Origin: Bacteroidia bacterium
GTDB taxonomy: Bacteria; Bacteroidota; Bacteroidia; AKYH767-A; OLB10
DNA length: 48,669 nt
NCBI GenBank assembly: GCA_020847635.1
Contig: JADLBQ010000036.1
Coordinates: forward strand, 1 to 48,669
Direction of reading: 5' to 3'
The notes below the pieces were generated by a model. It was not told where the DNA came from. It worked only from the letters and a program-made list of their open reading frames with translations, and did no database searches. The position numbers and the translations under genes were made by a program. Positions 8,160 through 16,447 of the stretch are shown piece by piece. The number at the start of each line of letters is the position of its first letter. The stretch's first letter is position 1.

Positions 8160-9572
8160 GTGCAGTATCTGTCATATTTTGAAAAACTGGCCCCTGATCG
8201 AATCCGTATCCGCAAACGGCATTCCTATTACTGGAATGATATTACGTTTTTCTGTAATTATTTTTCTCATGAAACTCTTTCAGTGCTCGAGATCGGATGC
8301 GGAACCGGAGAATTACTAAATGAAATTAAAGCCGGCCGCAAAACCGGAATTGACTTCAGCCCAGCCATGATTAAAGAAGCAAAAAAGCAATTTCCTGGTC
8401 TGGACCTGAGAGTGATGGCTGCTGAAGACTTAAGATTGGAACAGAAATATGACCTAGTAATCCTCTCAAACCTGATCGGTTATGTAACTGATATTCAAAA
8501 AGTATTAGAACAACTTCATAATGTTTGTCATGAACGGACAAAAATCATTGTCACCTTTCATAATCATTTATGGGAACCCTTACTCAAACTGGCTGAGTGG
8601 CTCGGGATGAGAACCAAATCGCCATTATTGAACTGGCTTACCAAAGATGATATGCGTAACCTGTTAATGCTTTCTGGTTTTGATTGCTATCGCCAGACTG
8701 GCAGAATGATTTTCCCGGTTTACATTCCGTTGCTGTCGGCCTTTCTGAATAAATTTATCGGCAAGCTGCCATTATTCCGGCTGATGTCAATCACAGGATA
8801 TGCTTTTGCAAGACCAACTTCAAGACTCAAACACGAAGAGACACATACGGCCTACTCTGTTTCTGTTGTCATTCCGGCCCGGAATGAAAGTGGAAATATT
8901 GAAGATGGGTTGCTCCGGATTCCTCAATTTGGAAAATGGCAGGAAGTGATTTTTGTTGAAGGAAACTCAACTGATGATACCTGGGAGAAAATCCAGCAGC
9001 TTAAAAGCAAGTATGAAAATAAATATAAAATCAAGGCTGTAAAACAGGAAGGCAAAGGCAAAGCCGATGCCGTTCGAAAAGGATTTTCAATTGCTGAAGC
9101 CGATATTCTCATGATTCTGGATGCCGACCTAACGGTTCCACCTGAAGATCTGGAAAAGTTTTATAATGCCATAGCAACATCAAAGGGTGATTTTATTAAT
9201 GGCTCACGGCTGGTTTATCCAATGGAAAAACAAGCCATGCGGTTTTTAAATATGCTGGGGAATAAATTCTTCAGCCGTGCTTTTTCATGGCTGCTGGAAC
9301 AATCTTTTAAAGATACTTTATGCGGGACTAAAGTTATTTTTAGAACAGATTATCAACGGTTGATCACCAACCGGAAGTTTTTTGGTGATTTTGATCCTTT
9401 TGGAGATTATGATCTGATTTTCGGAGCTTATAAACTCAATCTTAAAATTGTTGAAATACCAATCCGCTATCGTGAACGAACCTATGGTTCAACCAACATT
9501 TCAAGATTCAGACATGGAATGATTCTGCTGTATATGTGCCTGTTTGCTGCCCGTAAAATAAAATTCATGTAA
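8160..9572 (+). CDS. Methyltransferase-GT2 glycosyltransferase fusion
   Basis: A two-domain protein of 470 aa. Residues about 1-200 are a class I SAM methyltransferase (motif I LEIGCGTG at 43-50, IDFSPAMI next). Residues about 233-460 are a GT2 transferase of the dolichyl/polyprenyl-phosphate sugar synthase type: VVIPARNESGNIE, then FVEGNSTDDT, and the metal-binding LDADLTVPPEDL near 320. The C-terminal hydrophobic stretch (MILLYMCLFAA) may touch the membrane. The start is GTG at 8160, 2 bases after the upstream stop; no other early start is available. With the GT-C gene upstream it makes a plausible pathway: the GT2 domain loads a sugar onto polyprenyl phosphate, the GT-C enzyme transfers it, and the methyltransferases modify donor or acceptor. 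That pathway is inference. Confidence 0.88.
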   Translation: MQYLSYFEKLAPDRIRIRKRHSYYWNDITFFCNYFSHETLSVLEIGCGTGELLNEIKAGRKTGIDFSPAMIKEAKKQFPGLDLRVMAAEDLRLEQKYDLVILSNLIGYVTDIQKVLEQLHNVCHERTKIIVTFHNHLWEPLLKLAEWLGMRTKSPLLNWLTKDDMRNLLMLSGFDCYRQTGRMIFPVYIPLLSAFLNKFIGKLPLFRLMSITGYAFARPTSRLKHEETHTAYSVSVVIPARNESGNIEDGLLRIPQFGKWQEVIFVEGNSTDDTWEKIQQLKSKYENKYKIKAVKQEGKGKADAVRKGFSIAEADILMILDADLTVPPEDLEKFYNAIATSKGDFINGSRLVYPMEKQAMRFLNMLGNKFFSRAFSWLLEQSFKDTLCGTKVIFRTDYQRLITNRKFFGDFDPFGDYDLIFGAYKLNLKIVEIPIRYRERTYGSTNISRFRHGMILLYMCLFAARKIKFM

Positions 9573-9578
9573 TACCAG

Positions 9579-10001
9579 CTAACTGACCCGGTTGAAATAT
9601 TCCCTAACAAACGCTTTTAGCTGATTATCGGTTAGGTTATCACAGTTTTGAATCTCTATCCGGACCTTGGCTAATTGCTTGTTATCCCGCAGGTAATTAA
9701 ACAATTCGTTTTTGCCGGTTGAGGGGCCAATCAACACAACATGATCATAGCCGACAATCCGGTCACTAATGAGCTTGTAATAACTATTTAATATGGTTTG
9801 CAGCCGATTACTTTTCCGGTTTTCATTATTGGTTGAATAGCTTCCAAACCTGGAACCGGTTGCTCCCATTCCTTCCACTCTTTCATAACGGTCATAACCG
9901 GACTCGATAGTCTGGATTGTAATTTCATCATTTTTAAATTCTACGAACCTGGCCTTATGGCGGTCAAGCCAAATGCCCAACTGTTTTTCACCGATTGCCA
10001 T
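9579..10001 (-). CDS. Small eRF1/host-attachment-like protein
   Basis: 140-aa soluble protein of uncertain family. The N-terminus (LGIWLDRHKARFVEF) and the later HVVLIGPSTGKNELFNYL resemble the bacterial/archaeal eRF1-related (baeRF, 'host attachment') domain, where a short beta hairpin with a strand-turn W/D-x-x-A-x-hydrophobic motif is followed by a helix near a G-P motif. The middle (GYDRYERVEGMGATGSRFGSY) is polar and glycine-rich. A reverse-strand TATCTTTG promoter element lies at 10025-10032, 23 bases from the ATG. It ends 6 bases from the convergent fusion gene, so it is its own unit. A ribosome-related or stress role would be guesswork. Confidence 0.7.
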   Translation of the reverse strand: MAIGEKQLGIWLDRHKARFVEFKNDEITIQTIESGYDRYERVEGMGATGSRFGSYSTNNENRKSNRLQTILNSYYKLISDRIVGYDHVVLIGPSTGKNELFNYLRDNKQLAKVRIEIQNCDNLTDNQLKAFVREYFNRVS

Positions 10002-10024
10002 ACATTATAAGAGCATTTTAATTT

Positions 10025-10032
10025 CAAAGATA
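10025..10032 (-). promoter_or_regulatory. -7 element before eRF1-like gene
   Basis: Reverse-strand TATCTTTG matches TAnnTTTG exactly and lies 23 bases upstream of the ATG at 10001. Confidence 0.5.
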
Positions 10033-10082
10033 ATACTTCTTCTCTAAAATTGGCTTTACAGTTCTTTATTTGCATTTCCTGA

Positions 10083-11249
10083 ATGAACCGGACTGAACTA
10101 AACTACCTCTACCCTGCCACAGCAGCGATCATCATGGCGGCCTGGGCAGTAATCAGCATCATTCAGTTTCAGGTTGACATCCCACTTCACGTCATGTTCA
10201 TTGAACGCTGGCATCTGGATGATCCTGCTATCAGAATGTATTCCATATACTTCCACGTACTGAATCTGCTTTCTTTTAATTCGGGCAATCAACTGTTGCT
10301 GAATGTTGCAGCAGTCACTCTTCTGGCTACTCTGGTTATTTTGAAATTCATGATAACCTTTAAGGCAATGAACAAATATGCCGGATTCCTTTCTTTTCAT
10401 AATCTGAGATCAGCCACAGCCCTGCCCTTGCGATTTCTCTCCAATGCCGCATTACTGGTATTGTTACTTTGCATCTGCCAGAATCTAGTTTATAAATTCA
10501 GTGCAACGATGGCACTGGGATACATTCCCGTAAACACCTGGCATAATTCAACAACCATTGCATTGATGCCGGTAGCCCTTCTTCTGTTTTTCAGGTCATT
10601 TGACTTTATTATAGCTCAACGCCAATCCGTATTTGAGAGAAACGGAGTTATCCTTCTGCTCTTAACAGTCCTTTCTTTATTAATTAAACCCAGTTACTTT
10701 CTTGTTTTTGTAATTGCATTTCCGGTTTTTTATCTGATTAATCATGGAATAATAAGATCCTTTATCACTGTGATTCTCATCTGTACGGGCGGGTTAGTAA
10801 CCTTATATCTGATTAATCAATACGTTTATTCGGGATCAGCTACTCAAGTTATAATCCATCCGTTTGAAGCCTGGAAAATATGGAGTACGAATATCCCGCT
10901 CAGCTTGCTTATGTCTGTTTTCTATCCGCTGTCGGTAGTAGCTGTCTGGCCTAGGAAAGCTTTAAATGATAAACTTCTGCAGTATGCATGGCTAAACTTT
11001 CTGATTGCTCTTTTGATCTACATACTTTTTTTTGAAACAGGTGAAAGAGCTTACCATGGTAATTTCAGCTGGCAGACTATTGTATGCAACTATATACTAT
11101 TCTTAACTTCAACAATCTTTTTGATCAGGCAAGCAACCAGCAAGGTAAGAGCAGGCCGTAAACTAAAAATAGTTGTACTTATTTTCCTGGCTCATGTATT
11201 TACCGGATTGCTATTTATATTAAAAATGCCATTTTTCGGGCCCCGATAA
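10083..11249 (+). CDS. Polytopic membrane protein, unknown function
   Basis: 388-aa integral membrane protein with roughly nine to ten hydrophobic segments spread over its whole length. The first long non-membrane loop contains IERWHLDDPAIRMYS, and a later loop reads GYIPVNTWHNSTT. A large loop after the first membrane segment plus many following segments is the general plan of GT-C glycosyltransferases or O-unit polymerases, but no diagnostic motif was recognised, so no function is assigned. It is divergent from the eRF1-like gene. A near-consensus TTTATTTG lies at 10065-10072, 10 bases before the ATG. The DNA glycosylase gene starts 8 bases after its stop. Confidence 0.78.
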   Translation: MNRTELNYLYPATAAIIMAAWAVISIIQFQVDIPLHVMFIERWHLDDPAIRMYSIYFHVLNLLSFNSGNQLLLNVAAVTLLATLVILKFMITFKAMNKYAGFLSFHNLRSATALPLRFLSNAALLVLLLCICQNLVYKFSATMALGYIPVNTWHNSTTIALMPVALLLFFRSFDFIIAQRQSVFERNGVILLLLTVLSLLIKPSYFLVFVIAFPVFYLINHGIIRSFITVILICTGGLVTLYLINQYVYSGSATQVIIHPFEAWKIWSTNIPLSLLMSVFYPLSVVAVWPRKALNDKLLQYAWLNFLIALLIYILFFETGERAYHGNFSWQTIVCNYILFLTSTIFLIRQATSKVRAGRKLKIVVLIFLAHVFTGLLFILKMPFFGPR

Positions 11250-11257
11250 TTACAACG

Positions 11258-11863
11258 ATGAAATACCTGAATCGTTTAAAGAAAGATAAAAAGCTGACAG
11301 AGATAATAAATCAACATGGTCAGATCCGGCTGATGAAGAATGAAAATATTTTCTGGTACCTGTGTTCAAGTATTATTTCACAACAGCTATCGGTTAAAGC
11401 TGCCTATACCATAAAAAACAGATTCTTATATCTGTTTGATGGAAAAATTCCAACTGATCACCAGATCCTCAGCCTGAAAACCGAAAAGATGCGAAAAGTT
11501 GGCTTGTCAAACTCAAAATGCCATTACATTAAGAATGTTGCAGCATTTTCAGTTAGTAAGGGTATGTCCTATAAAAAATTGTCAGTAATGGCGGATGAGG
11601 AAATCATCAGCTACCTGACCGAAATTAAAGGTGTTGGAAGATGGACTGTTGAAATGGTCTTAATTTTTGCTCTTCAGCGTGAAGATGTCTTTCCTGTTGA
11701 TGACGGGGGTATTGTAGCAGCAATGAAAAAACTCTACCAGATTAATACGGAGAATAAAAGTGAGTTAAAATCAAATCTCAGTCAGATTGCAGAACTCTGG
11801 TCCCCTTTTCGTTCTTATGCCTGCCTCTATCTCTGGAAATACAAGGATGCTGAAAAGCCCTGA
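11258..11863 (+). CDS. DNA-3-methyladenine glycosylase II-like (HhH-GPD)
   Basis: Base-excision repair glycosylase of the AlkA/HhH-GPD group that would remove alkylated purines from DNA. The early motif IISQQLSVKAA (residues 39-49) is typical, the helix-hairpin-helix is EIKGVGRWTVEM (122-133), and the catalytic Asp lies in FPVDDGGI (Asp148 or 149). It has no N-terminal AlkA extension and no Fe-S cysteines, fitting the short yeast MAG-like branch; 201 aa is normal. The lysine-rich start MKYLNRLKKDKKL is the only reasonable N-terminus. Close spacing to the upstream membrane gene suggests co-transcription without an obvious functional tie. Confidence 0.92.
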   Translation: MKYLNRLKKDKKLTEIINQHGQIRLMKNENIFWYLCSSIISQQLSVKAAYTIKNRFLYLFDGKIPTDHQILSLKTEKMRKVGLSNSKCHYIKNVAAFSVSKGMSYKKLSVMADEEIISYLTEIKGVGRWTVEMVLIFALQREDVFPVDDGGIVAAMKKLYQINTENKSELKSNLSQIAELWSPFRSYACLYLWKYKDAEKP

Positions 11864-12212
11864 ATCCGGCAATTCGTTTCCCCAGGTCTTACCAAATTTT
11901 AGTACAACCGTTATGATCCTGCTGATCAACAGCAACCACTGAACGAACCCTCTTAGCGCAACAGCTGAATGCCTTACCATTGTGAATGCAGTCTAGTGAT
12001 TATTGCATAACGGGCCTGAGCAATTTATATTTGGATAAACAGGAAGCATCACCTGTTGAATTGCTGCAAATAACAGATCCTTGTAAAGCTGACACCTGGA
12101 CCGTTTGAGTTAAAATGACTATTTTATCTGAATGTGTATGGCAAAAAATCATTGCTGATCATTTCAGCCATTCACGAACCTGCCATTCCTTATTTCAGAT
12201 TTTCAAAAACAA
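11864..12212. other. Gene-free stretch, 349 bases
   Basis: Lies between the 3' ends of the convergent glycosylase and anti-sigma-like genes. I see no tRNA-like fold, no strong hairpin with a T-tract and no open frame worth reporting. Confidence 0.4.
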
Positions 12213-13511
12213 TCAGAATTTGACTTTTAATCCTGTCTGAATTCCAAACCCATAAAAGCGCTGTGAGAGCCGGTAAGAGGACTTGGTAATATCAGGCAAC
12301 TGATGTACATACGTTGGCTCAATCACGAATTCAACTTTCTGAGATAAAAGGTAACTCACACCGGCAGAAGTCATAAATGTTAACCCGGTAACCGGTACAA
12401 ACGGTGATCCGGCAGCATCTTTAATGCTAATCAGATAAACCGAATCAGGAGCCAGAATTTTTCCTTGATAAGATGAGCGGAAGTTCAGAGCCAGTCCGGC
12501 TGTAGCATAAAATGAAAACTTACCAGATTTGATTCCGGCTCCGGCAATGAGCGGAAATGAAATAAACTGATATGTAGCCTCATCTTGGAGAATATAGTCA
12601 GCCAGTATTTTATACTGATCATCTTCAGAAAGTGCTAAAACAGCATCAGGGTCACCATTGGGAATTTTTGTACCAATTACCGTATCGGTAATTTCACCGT
12701 TTAGCAGTGTACGGATGTAACGTAAGGCGATATTCTCCCGGATACGGTGATAATGAATCCCAGTCCGGATAAAAAAGTTCCTGTCCAGATCAACCTGGAT
12801 CAGCAGAGCAGCAGTCCATGCATCTGCTCGTTTTTCAGCATTATTTCTGAAACTGATATAGCGCTTATCTCCCGGAAGATCTCTTTTTGACCCAAGCAGC
12901 TTGGTTGCCCATTGGGGCCCGCCCAATGCAAGAATTGAAAAGGTTTTGCCTGGCCCGGTCAGCGGTGTTATTGTCTTTACTGTTGCTGCCGAGAGGCTGG
13001 CAGTTTCAGGAAGAACTGTTAACAACAGATTAGTTAACGTAACAGCCTCCGGATCAGGTTTAAAATCCTCATTGATTAAAGCTGACTGCATCTGAGCTTC
13101 TGACAGATTCACTCCAATTTGAGTAGTTACAAAAGGAACTGATTGCAAACTCTGAGGAGTGTGAATGCGTGGCCGGCTTTGCTTTTTAGTTTGCTGATTG
13201 CCGGCAGCCGGAACAGATTCAGGTAATGGAACAACAGACTGTGGATGTTTTGTTGAATAGGATAACGCTTTCCCATCATTCTTAATTTTCTTACTGGTTA
13301 CTATACCGTTCTCTGCCAGAGGTTTTTTACTAATCCAATAGAGGCCGGCAGGAACCGAAATCAGAATCAACACAACCGGAATCCACCACCATGCAACACC
13401 TTTCTTAGCTGAAGTACGGGAGGCAATTTTATCCCAAATCTCGGCAGGCGGCTTAATTTTAAGCCTTGAAAGCCGGGAATGCAGCAATCTGTCAAATTCT
13501 TCGTTATTCAT
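12213..13511 (-). CDS. Membrane protein paired with ECF sigma factor; probable anti-sigma-like with beta-barrel C-terminus
   Basis: 432-aa protein whose gene overlaps the ECF sigma gene by 4 bases (ATGA). Residues 1-37 are cytosolic and resemble Bacteroidota anti-sigma N-termini (NNEEFDRLLHSRLSRLKIKPPAEIWDKI). One membrane segment follows at about 40-60 (WWWIPVVLILISVPAGLYWI). A Pro/Ser/Gln-rich linker covers about 65-180, and the C-terminal ~240 residues are alternating, aromatic beta strands ending in FGIQTGLKVKF, as in outer-membrane porin-like barrels. A single membrane helix plus barrel-like domain is a recognised Bacteroidota layout for sigma-linked proteins. Whether it inhibits the sigma factor is inferred only from the gene pair. 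Confidence 0.78.
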   Translation of the reverse strand: MNNEEFDRLLHSRLSRLKIKPPAEIWDKIASRTSAKKGVAWWWIPVVLILISVPAGLYWISKKPLAENGIVTSKKIKNDGKALSYSTKHPQSVVPLPESVPAAGNQQTKKQSRPRIHTPQSLQSVPFVTTQIGVNLSEAQMQSALINEDFKPDPEAVTLTNLLLTVLPETASLSAATVKTITPLTGPGKTFSILALGGPQWATKLLGSKRDLPGDKRYISFRNNAEKRADAWTAALLIQVDLDRNFFIRTGIHYHRIRENIALRYIRTLLNGEITDTVIGTKIPNGDPDAVLALSEDDQYKILADYILQDEATYQFISFPLIAGAGIKSGKFSFYATAGLALNFRSSYQGKILAPDSVYLISIKDAAGSPFVPVTGLTFMTSAGVSYLLSQKVEFVIEPTYVHQLPDITKSSYRLSQRFYGFGIQTGLKVKF

Positions 13512-14056
13512 AAAACCGTAATATTCATTAGTGACTTGAGTTTATTAAGAAGTGCTTTTCTTGCTTTGGCTAGGTTTCCACGCGATGTAGATTCATTAAT
13601 CCTGAGCATTTGAGCAATTTCGTGATGCTCAAATCCATCAATGGCATAGAGGCTCAGGATGGTGCGCTGGCCGGGTGTGAGTTGGTTCATGGCTTTTAAA
13701 ACATCGGTTACGCTCAATCTTGCAAAAACAGATGGCTCTGCCGAAGCCTGAACTTCATCACTGCTTGAAAGGTCATCGAATGAAAGCATCTGTTTATTCT
13801 TATTTCTCAATTGATTAATGCAGGTATGAATCATAATCCGTTTAACCCATCCTTCCAGCGATCCTTTAAACTCAAAAAGATGAAGTTTCCGGAAAACTGT
13901 TATAAATCCTTCCTGCATCATATCACTTGCCGCCTGTGCATTTCCGCCATACCGTAAACAAATTGCATACATCACAGCTGAGAATGTATCATAAAACAAC
14001 TTCTGACAGACCCGGTTGCCTCTGATACAGCCTTTAACCAACTCCTTTTCATTCAT
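13508..14056 (-). CDS. ECF-type RNA polymerase sigma factor
   Basis: 182-aa extracytoplasmic-function sigma factor. Region 2 includes YDTFSAVMYAICLRYGGN, ASDMMQEGFITVFRKLHLFEF and GSLEGWVKRIMIHTCIN, the last recognising the -10. Region 4 near 125-170 has LTPGQRTILSLYAIDGFEHHEIAQML and a helix-turn-helix. There is no extra C-terminal domain. Its product, with the overlapping downstream membrane protein, makes a likely signal-transducing pair. The start ATG follows two tandem 10-base repeats by 8 bases. Confidence 0.94.
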   Translation of the reverse strand: MNEKELVKGCIRGNRVCQKLFYDTFSAVMYAICLRYGGNAQAASDMMQEGFITVFRKLHLFEFKGSLEGWVKRIMIHTCINQLRNKNKQMLSFDDLSSSDEVQASAEPSVFARLSVTDVLKAMNQLTPGQRTILSLYAIDGFEHHEIAQMLRINESTSRGNLAKARKALLNKLKSLMNITVL

Positions 14057-14063
14057 GCCTTAT

Positions 14064-14083
14064 GTTTCTAACAGTTTCTAACA
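14064..14083 (-). repeat. Two tandem 10-base repeats upstream of the sigma gene
   Basis: The sequence GTTTCTAACA is present twice head-to-tail at 14064-14073 and 14074-14083 (plus strand). Both copies are in the region just before the sigma gene ATG, one helical turn apart, so they may be regulator half-sites or an autoregulatory motif. Function is not known. Confidence 0.5.
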
Positions 14084-14187
14084 GACACTAAAAATATGAA
14101 ATTGCTTCTTCAGGCTACTAAATATTCATGAAAAAAGAGGTTGGAAGGCGCTGCCTTTATCTCCATCCTCAAGCATCTTTATAAAAA

Positions 14188-14592
14188 TTAAAAATATTCC
14201 TTCAGCCTGCTGATAACCTCAATTGGTGCCGGACAAGGTTTAGCTGTTAACTTATGAATGAATACTAAGGTTGTTTCAGCCTTATTAATCTTTGTTCCTG
14301 AGGGGTTAAATGTTTCATAGCTGAATTTAATTCTTGCTGCAGGAAGCTCAGGTATGGTTGTCTTGATTGTTAAGAGTTCATCATAAAATGCAGGTTTAAA
14401 AAACCTTACTGAATAATCCAGAACCGGGAGAAGGATACCCTTATCTTCCAGTTCACGATATGTAATGGAAAGAGACCTCAGGGTTTCGACCCTGGCAACT
14501 TCAAAATATTCTGCATACCTCCCATAATAAACATACGACATGCGGTCTGTCTCGGCATAGCGAACCCGGATCTGAATTTCATAACTGAACAT
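14188..14592 (-). CDS. Acyl-CoA thioesterase, YbgC/FadM-like
   Basis: Small hotdog-fold thioesterase of the 4-hydroxybenzoyl-CoA thioesterase group (134 aa from this start), which would hydrolyse acyl-CoA or acyl-ACP. The active-site region is VRYAETDRMSYVYYGRYAEYFEVARVE, with the catalytic Asp in ETD and the usual Y-Y-G after it. The start at 14592 (MFSYEIQIRVRY) matches family N-termini better than the ATG at 14610, which would add six residues and run into the divergent gene's upstream region. Substrate chain type cannot be told. Confidence 0.9.
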   Translation of the reverse strand: MFSYEIQIRVRYAETDRMSYVYYGRYAEYFEVARVETLRSLSITYRELEDKGILLPVLDYSVRFFKPAFYDELLTIKTTIPELPAARIKFSYETFNPSGTKINKAETTLVFIHKLTAKPCPAPIEVISRLKEYF

Positions 14593-14617
14593 GCCGCAAA
14601 TTAAATTCATCTTTTTT

Positions 14618-15409
14618 ATGGATTACAAAGAAATTTTTTTTAACCTTGCCGTAGTGATACACTTCTCCCGTATTTTTTTTCTTCTTGCCTCTGTTATTTT
14701 AACTGCTTCGTGCAGTAAGCAATCCGTTATAGTAAATACAACAAAGGTCCAGTACCGTCCAAATGTTCATGATACCATCAAGCCAGACGAAGAAATACGA
14801 TCCTTCATTGAACCCTATAAACAGAAGCTTGACAGCAGCATGAATGAAATCATCTGCGAAAGTGAAACCACGATGCAAAAAGGGCAGCCTGAAAGCCTGT
14901 TGGGAAATTTCGTATCTGACCTGTGCCTGGAATATTGCCAGAAAGTATTTCCTGATTCAATAATTGACTTCTGCTTTTTTAATAACGGGGGATTACGAAA
15001 TCCGATTCCTGCAGGAGCGGTAACTGTTAGAAACATATATGAGCTGATGCCTTTTGATAATGAATTGGTCATTCTGGTTTTAGACGGAGCTACGACACTG
15101 AAACTGATTAACAGCTTTGCAGCCGTTGGCGGTGTTCCGGTTTCAGGAATTCGCTTTCTGATTGACAAAACCACAGCTTCGGCAATTGAGATTAACGGAA
15201 AGAATTTTGAACCGAATAGAAATTATCACATACTGACTTCAGATTATTTAGCCAATGGCGGTGACAAATATGATTTTCTAAAATCAAGAATCGGATACCA
15301 TCAAACGGGAATTCTGGTTCGTAATGCTATTGTTGACTATTGCCGGCATCAATCTGCAGCAGGACATAAAATTCATTCAATCACCGATAATCGGATCCGA
15401 CATGAGTAG
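14618..15409 (+). CDS. 5'-nucleotidase C-terminal domain, lipoprotein
   Basis: Encodes only the C-terminal substrate-binding domain of bacterial 5'-nucleotidase/UshA-like enzymes (263 aa). Diagnostic pieces are ESLLGNFVSDL, CFFNNGGLRNPIPAG, the VTVRNIYELMPFDNELV block, and HILTSDYLANGGDKYDFL. The N-terminus has a hydrophobic stretch ending in ILTASC, a lipobox with Cys32, so it is probably an outer-membrane-associated lipoprotein. An upstream ATG at 14591 is possible but lacks a clear reason. Its stop overlaps the start of the next gene (the metallophosphatase) by 8 bases. Domain order in the genome is therefore C-terminal domain first, catalytic domain second, opposite to the usual single polypeptide. 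Confidence 0.88.
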   Translation: MDYKEIFFNLAVVIHFSRIFFLLASVILTASCSKQSVIVNTTKVQYRPNVHDTIKPDEEIRSFIEPYKQKLDSSMNEIICESETTMQKGQPESLLGNFVSDLCLEYCQKVFPDSIIDFCFFNNGGLRNPIPAGAVTVRNIYELMPFDNELVILVLDGATTLKLINSFAAVGGVPVSGIRFLIDKTTASAIEINGKNFEPNRNYHILTSDYLANGGDKYDFLKSRIGYHQTGILVRNAIVDYCRHQSAAGHKIHSITDNRIRHE

Positions 15410-16328
15410 CCGAAGGTCATTTCTCAAAAAAGCAGCAGCCGCTACAGCTGCAATTGGATTTGGAAATATTCCAACTATCCAGGCTAAACAGAATTTAATT
15501 AAAATCACGATACTCCATACCAATGATGTGCATAGCCGGATAGAACCATTCCCTGACAATGATGCCAAATATCCGGGAATGGGAGGTGCTGCCTTACGTT
15601 CATCCATCATCAAATCAATCCGTCAGCAGGAAGAGCATGTTCTGTTGTTTGACAGCGGTGACATCTTCCAGGGTACTCCTTACTTTAATTTTTACCTGGG
15701 TGAACCGGAATTAAAATTAATGAGCAAAATGGGTTACGATGCGGCAACCATTGGCAACCATGATTTTGACAATGGTGTTGAAGGTCTTGCCCGTCAGCTT
15801 CCGAATGCTGCTTTTCCGTTCATCTGTGCAAACTATGATTTCAGAGGTACTGCCATGGAAGGGAAAACCATTCCTTATAAAGTGTTTGAAAAAGGTGGAA
15901 TCAGAATCGGAGTTTTTGGACTTGGAATTGAACTGAAAGGTTTAGTTCCGGAAAAGCTTTACAACAAAACCGTTTATCTGAACCCGTCAAAAGTTTCAGC
16001 ACAAATGGCTTATCATTTGCGACATAAAGAAAAATGTAACCTGGTTGTGTGCTTGTCTCACCTGGGATTTAAGTATAAGGAAGATAAAATTTCTGATGTG
16101 GTACTTGCCAAACAATCCTTGAACATTGATTTGATTTTAGGAGGGCATACCCATACCTTCATTGACATTCCTTACACCTATTACAACCGTGACAACAAAC
16201 CGTTACTGATCGCACAGGCAGGATGGGCCGGATTACGATTAGGAAGAATTGATTTTTATTTTGAACGTAAATCAAAACTTTTTGCCTATAATGGAGACAC
16301 AGTAAAAATTATGAGAAAACCAAGTTGA
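15402..16328 (+). CDS. 5'-nucleotidase catalytic domain (metallophosphatase), Tat-exported
   Basis: Metallophosphoesterase half of 5'-nucleotidase (308 aa). Metal-ligand motifs are HTNDVHSRIEP, FDSGDIFQG, GNHDFDNG and GGHTHTF. The N-terminus starts MSSRRSFLKK, a good twin-arginine motif (SRRxFLK), followed by an alanine-rich h-region, so it is probably exported folded. The ATG at 15402 overlaps the preceding gene, and the frame is open upstream to 15324 but without reason to start there. It lacks the C-terminal binding domain, which is supplied by the upstream gene. Together they should act on nucleotides or sugar-nucleotides in the periplasm. Confidence 0.92.
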   Translation: MSSRRSFLKKAAAATAAIGFGNIPTIQAKQNLIKITILHTNDVHSRIEPFPDNDAKYPGMGGAALRSSIIKSIRQQEEHVLLFDSGDIFQGTPYFNFYLGEPELKLMSKMGYDAATIGNHDFDNGVEGLARQLPNAAFPFICANYDFRGTAMEGKTIPYKVFEKGGIRIGVFGLGIELKGLVPEKLYNKTVYLNPSKVSAQMAYHLRHKEKCNLVVCLSHLGFKYKEDKISDVVLAKQSLNIDLILGGHTHTFIDIPYTYYNRDNKPLLIAQAGWAGLRLGRIDFYFERKSKLFAYNGDTVKIMRKPS

Positions 16329-16358
16329 AAAAAATTTTTATTTAGTTTTTTTTCAAGA

Positions 16359-16366
16359 AATATTTG
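16359..16366 (+). promoter_or_regulatory. Possible dnaA promoter -7 element
   Basis: AATATTTG differs from TAnnTTTG only in the first base. It sits after an A/T-rich stretch with long T runs (16332-16353) and about 80 bases before the dnaA start. Confidence 0.3.
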
Positions 16367-16447
16367 CAATCGAAGATTTCAAACAGTCAATCAATAAATA
16401 TATTTGAGCACAAAATAAAACTCATCCAAGAACACCGAACAGTTGAT

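Noticed and set aside
16329-16447. Possible replication origin beside dnaA
   Set aside because: The stretch is A/T-rich, but no DnaA-box cluster (TTATNCACA type) was found there or after dnaA, and dnaN is absent.
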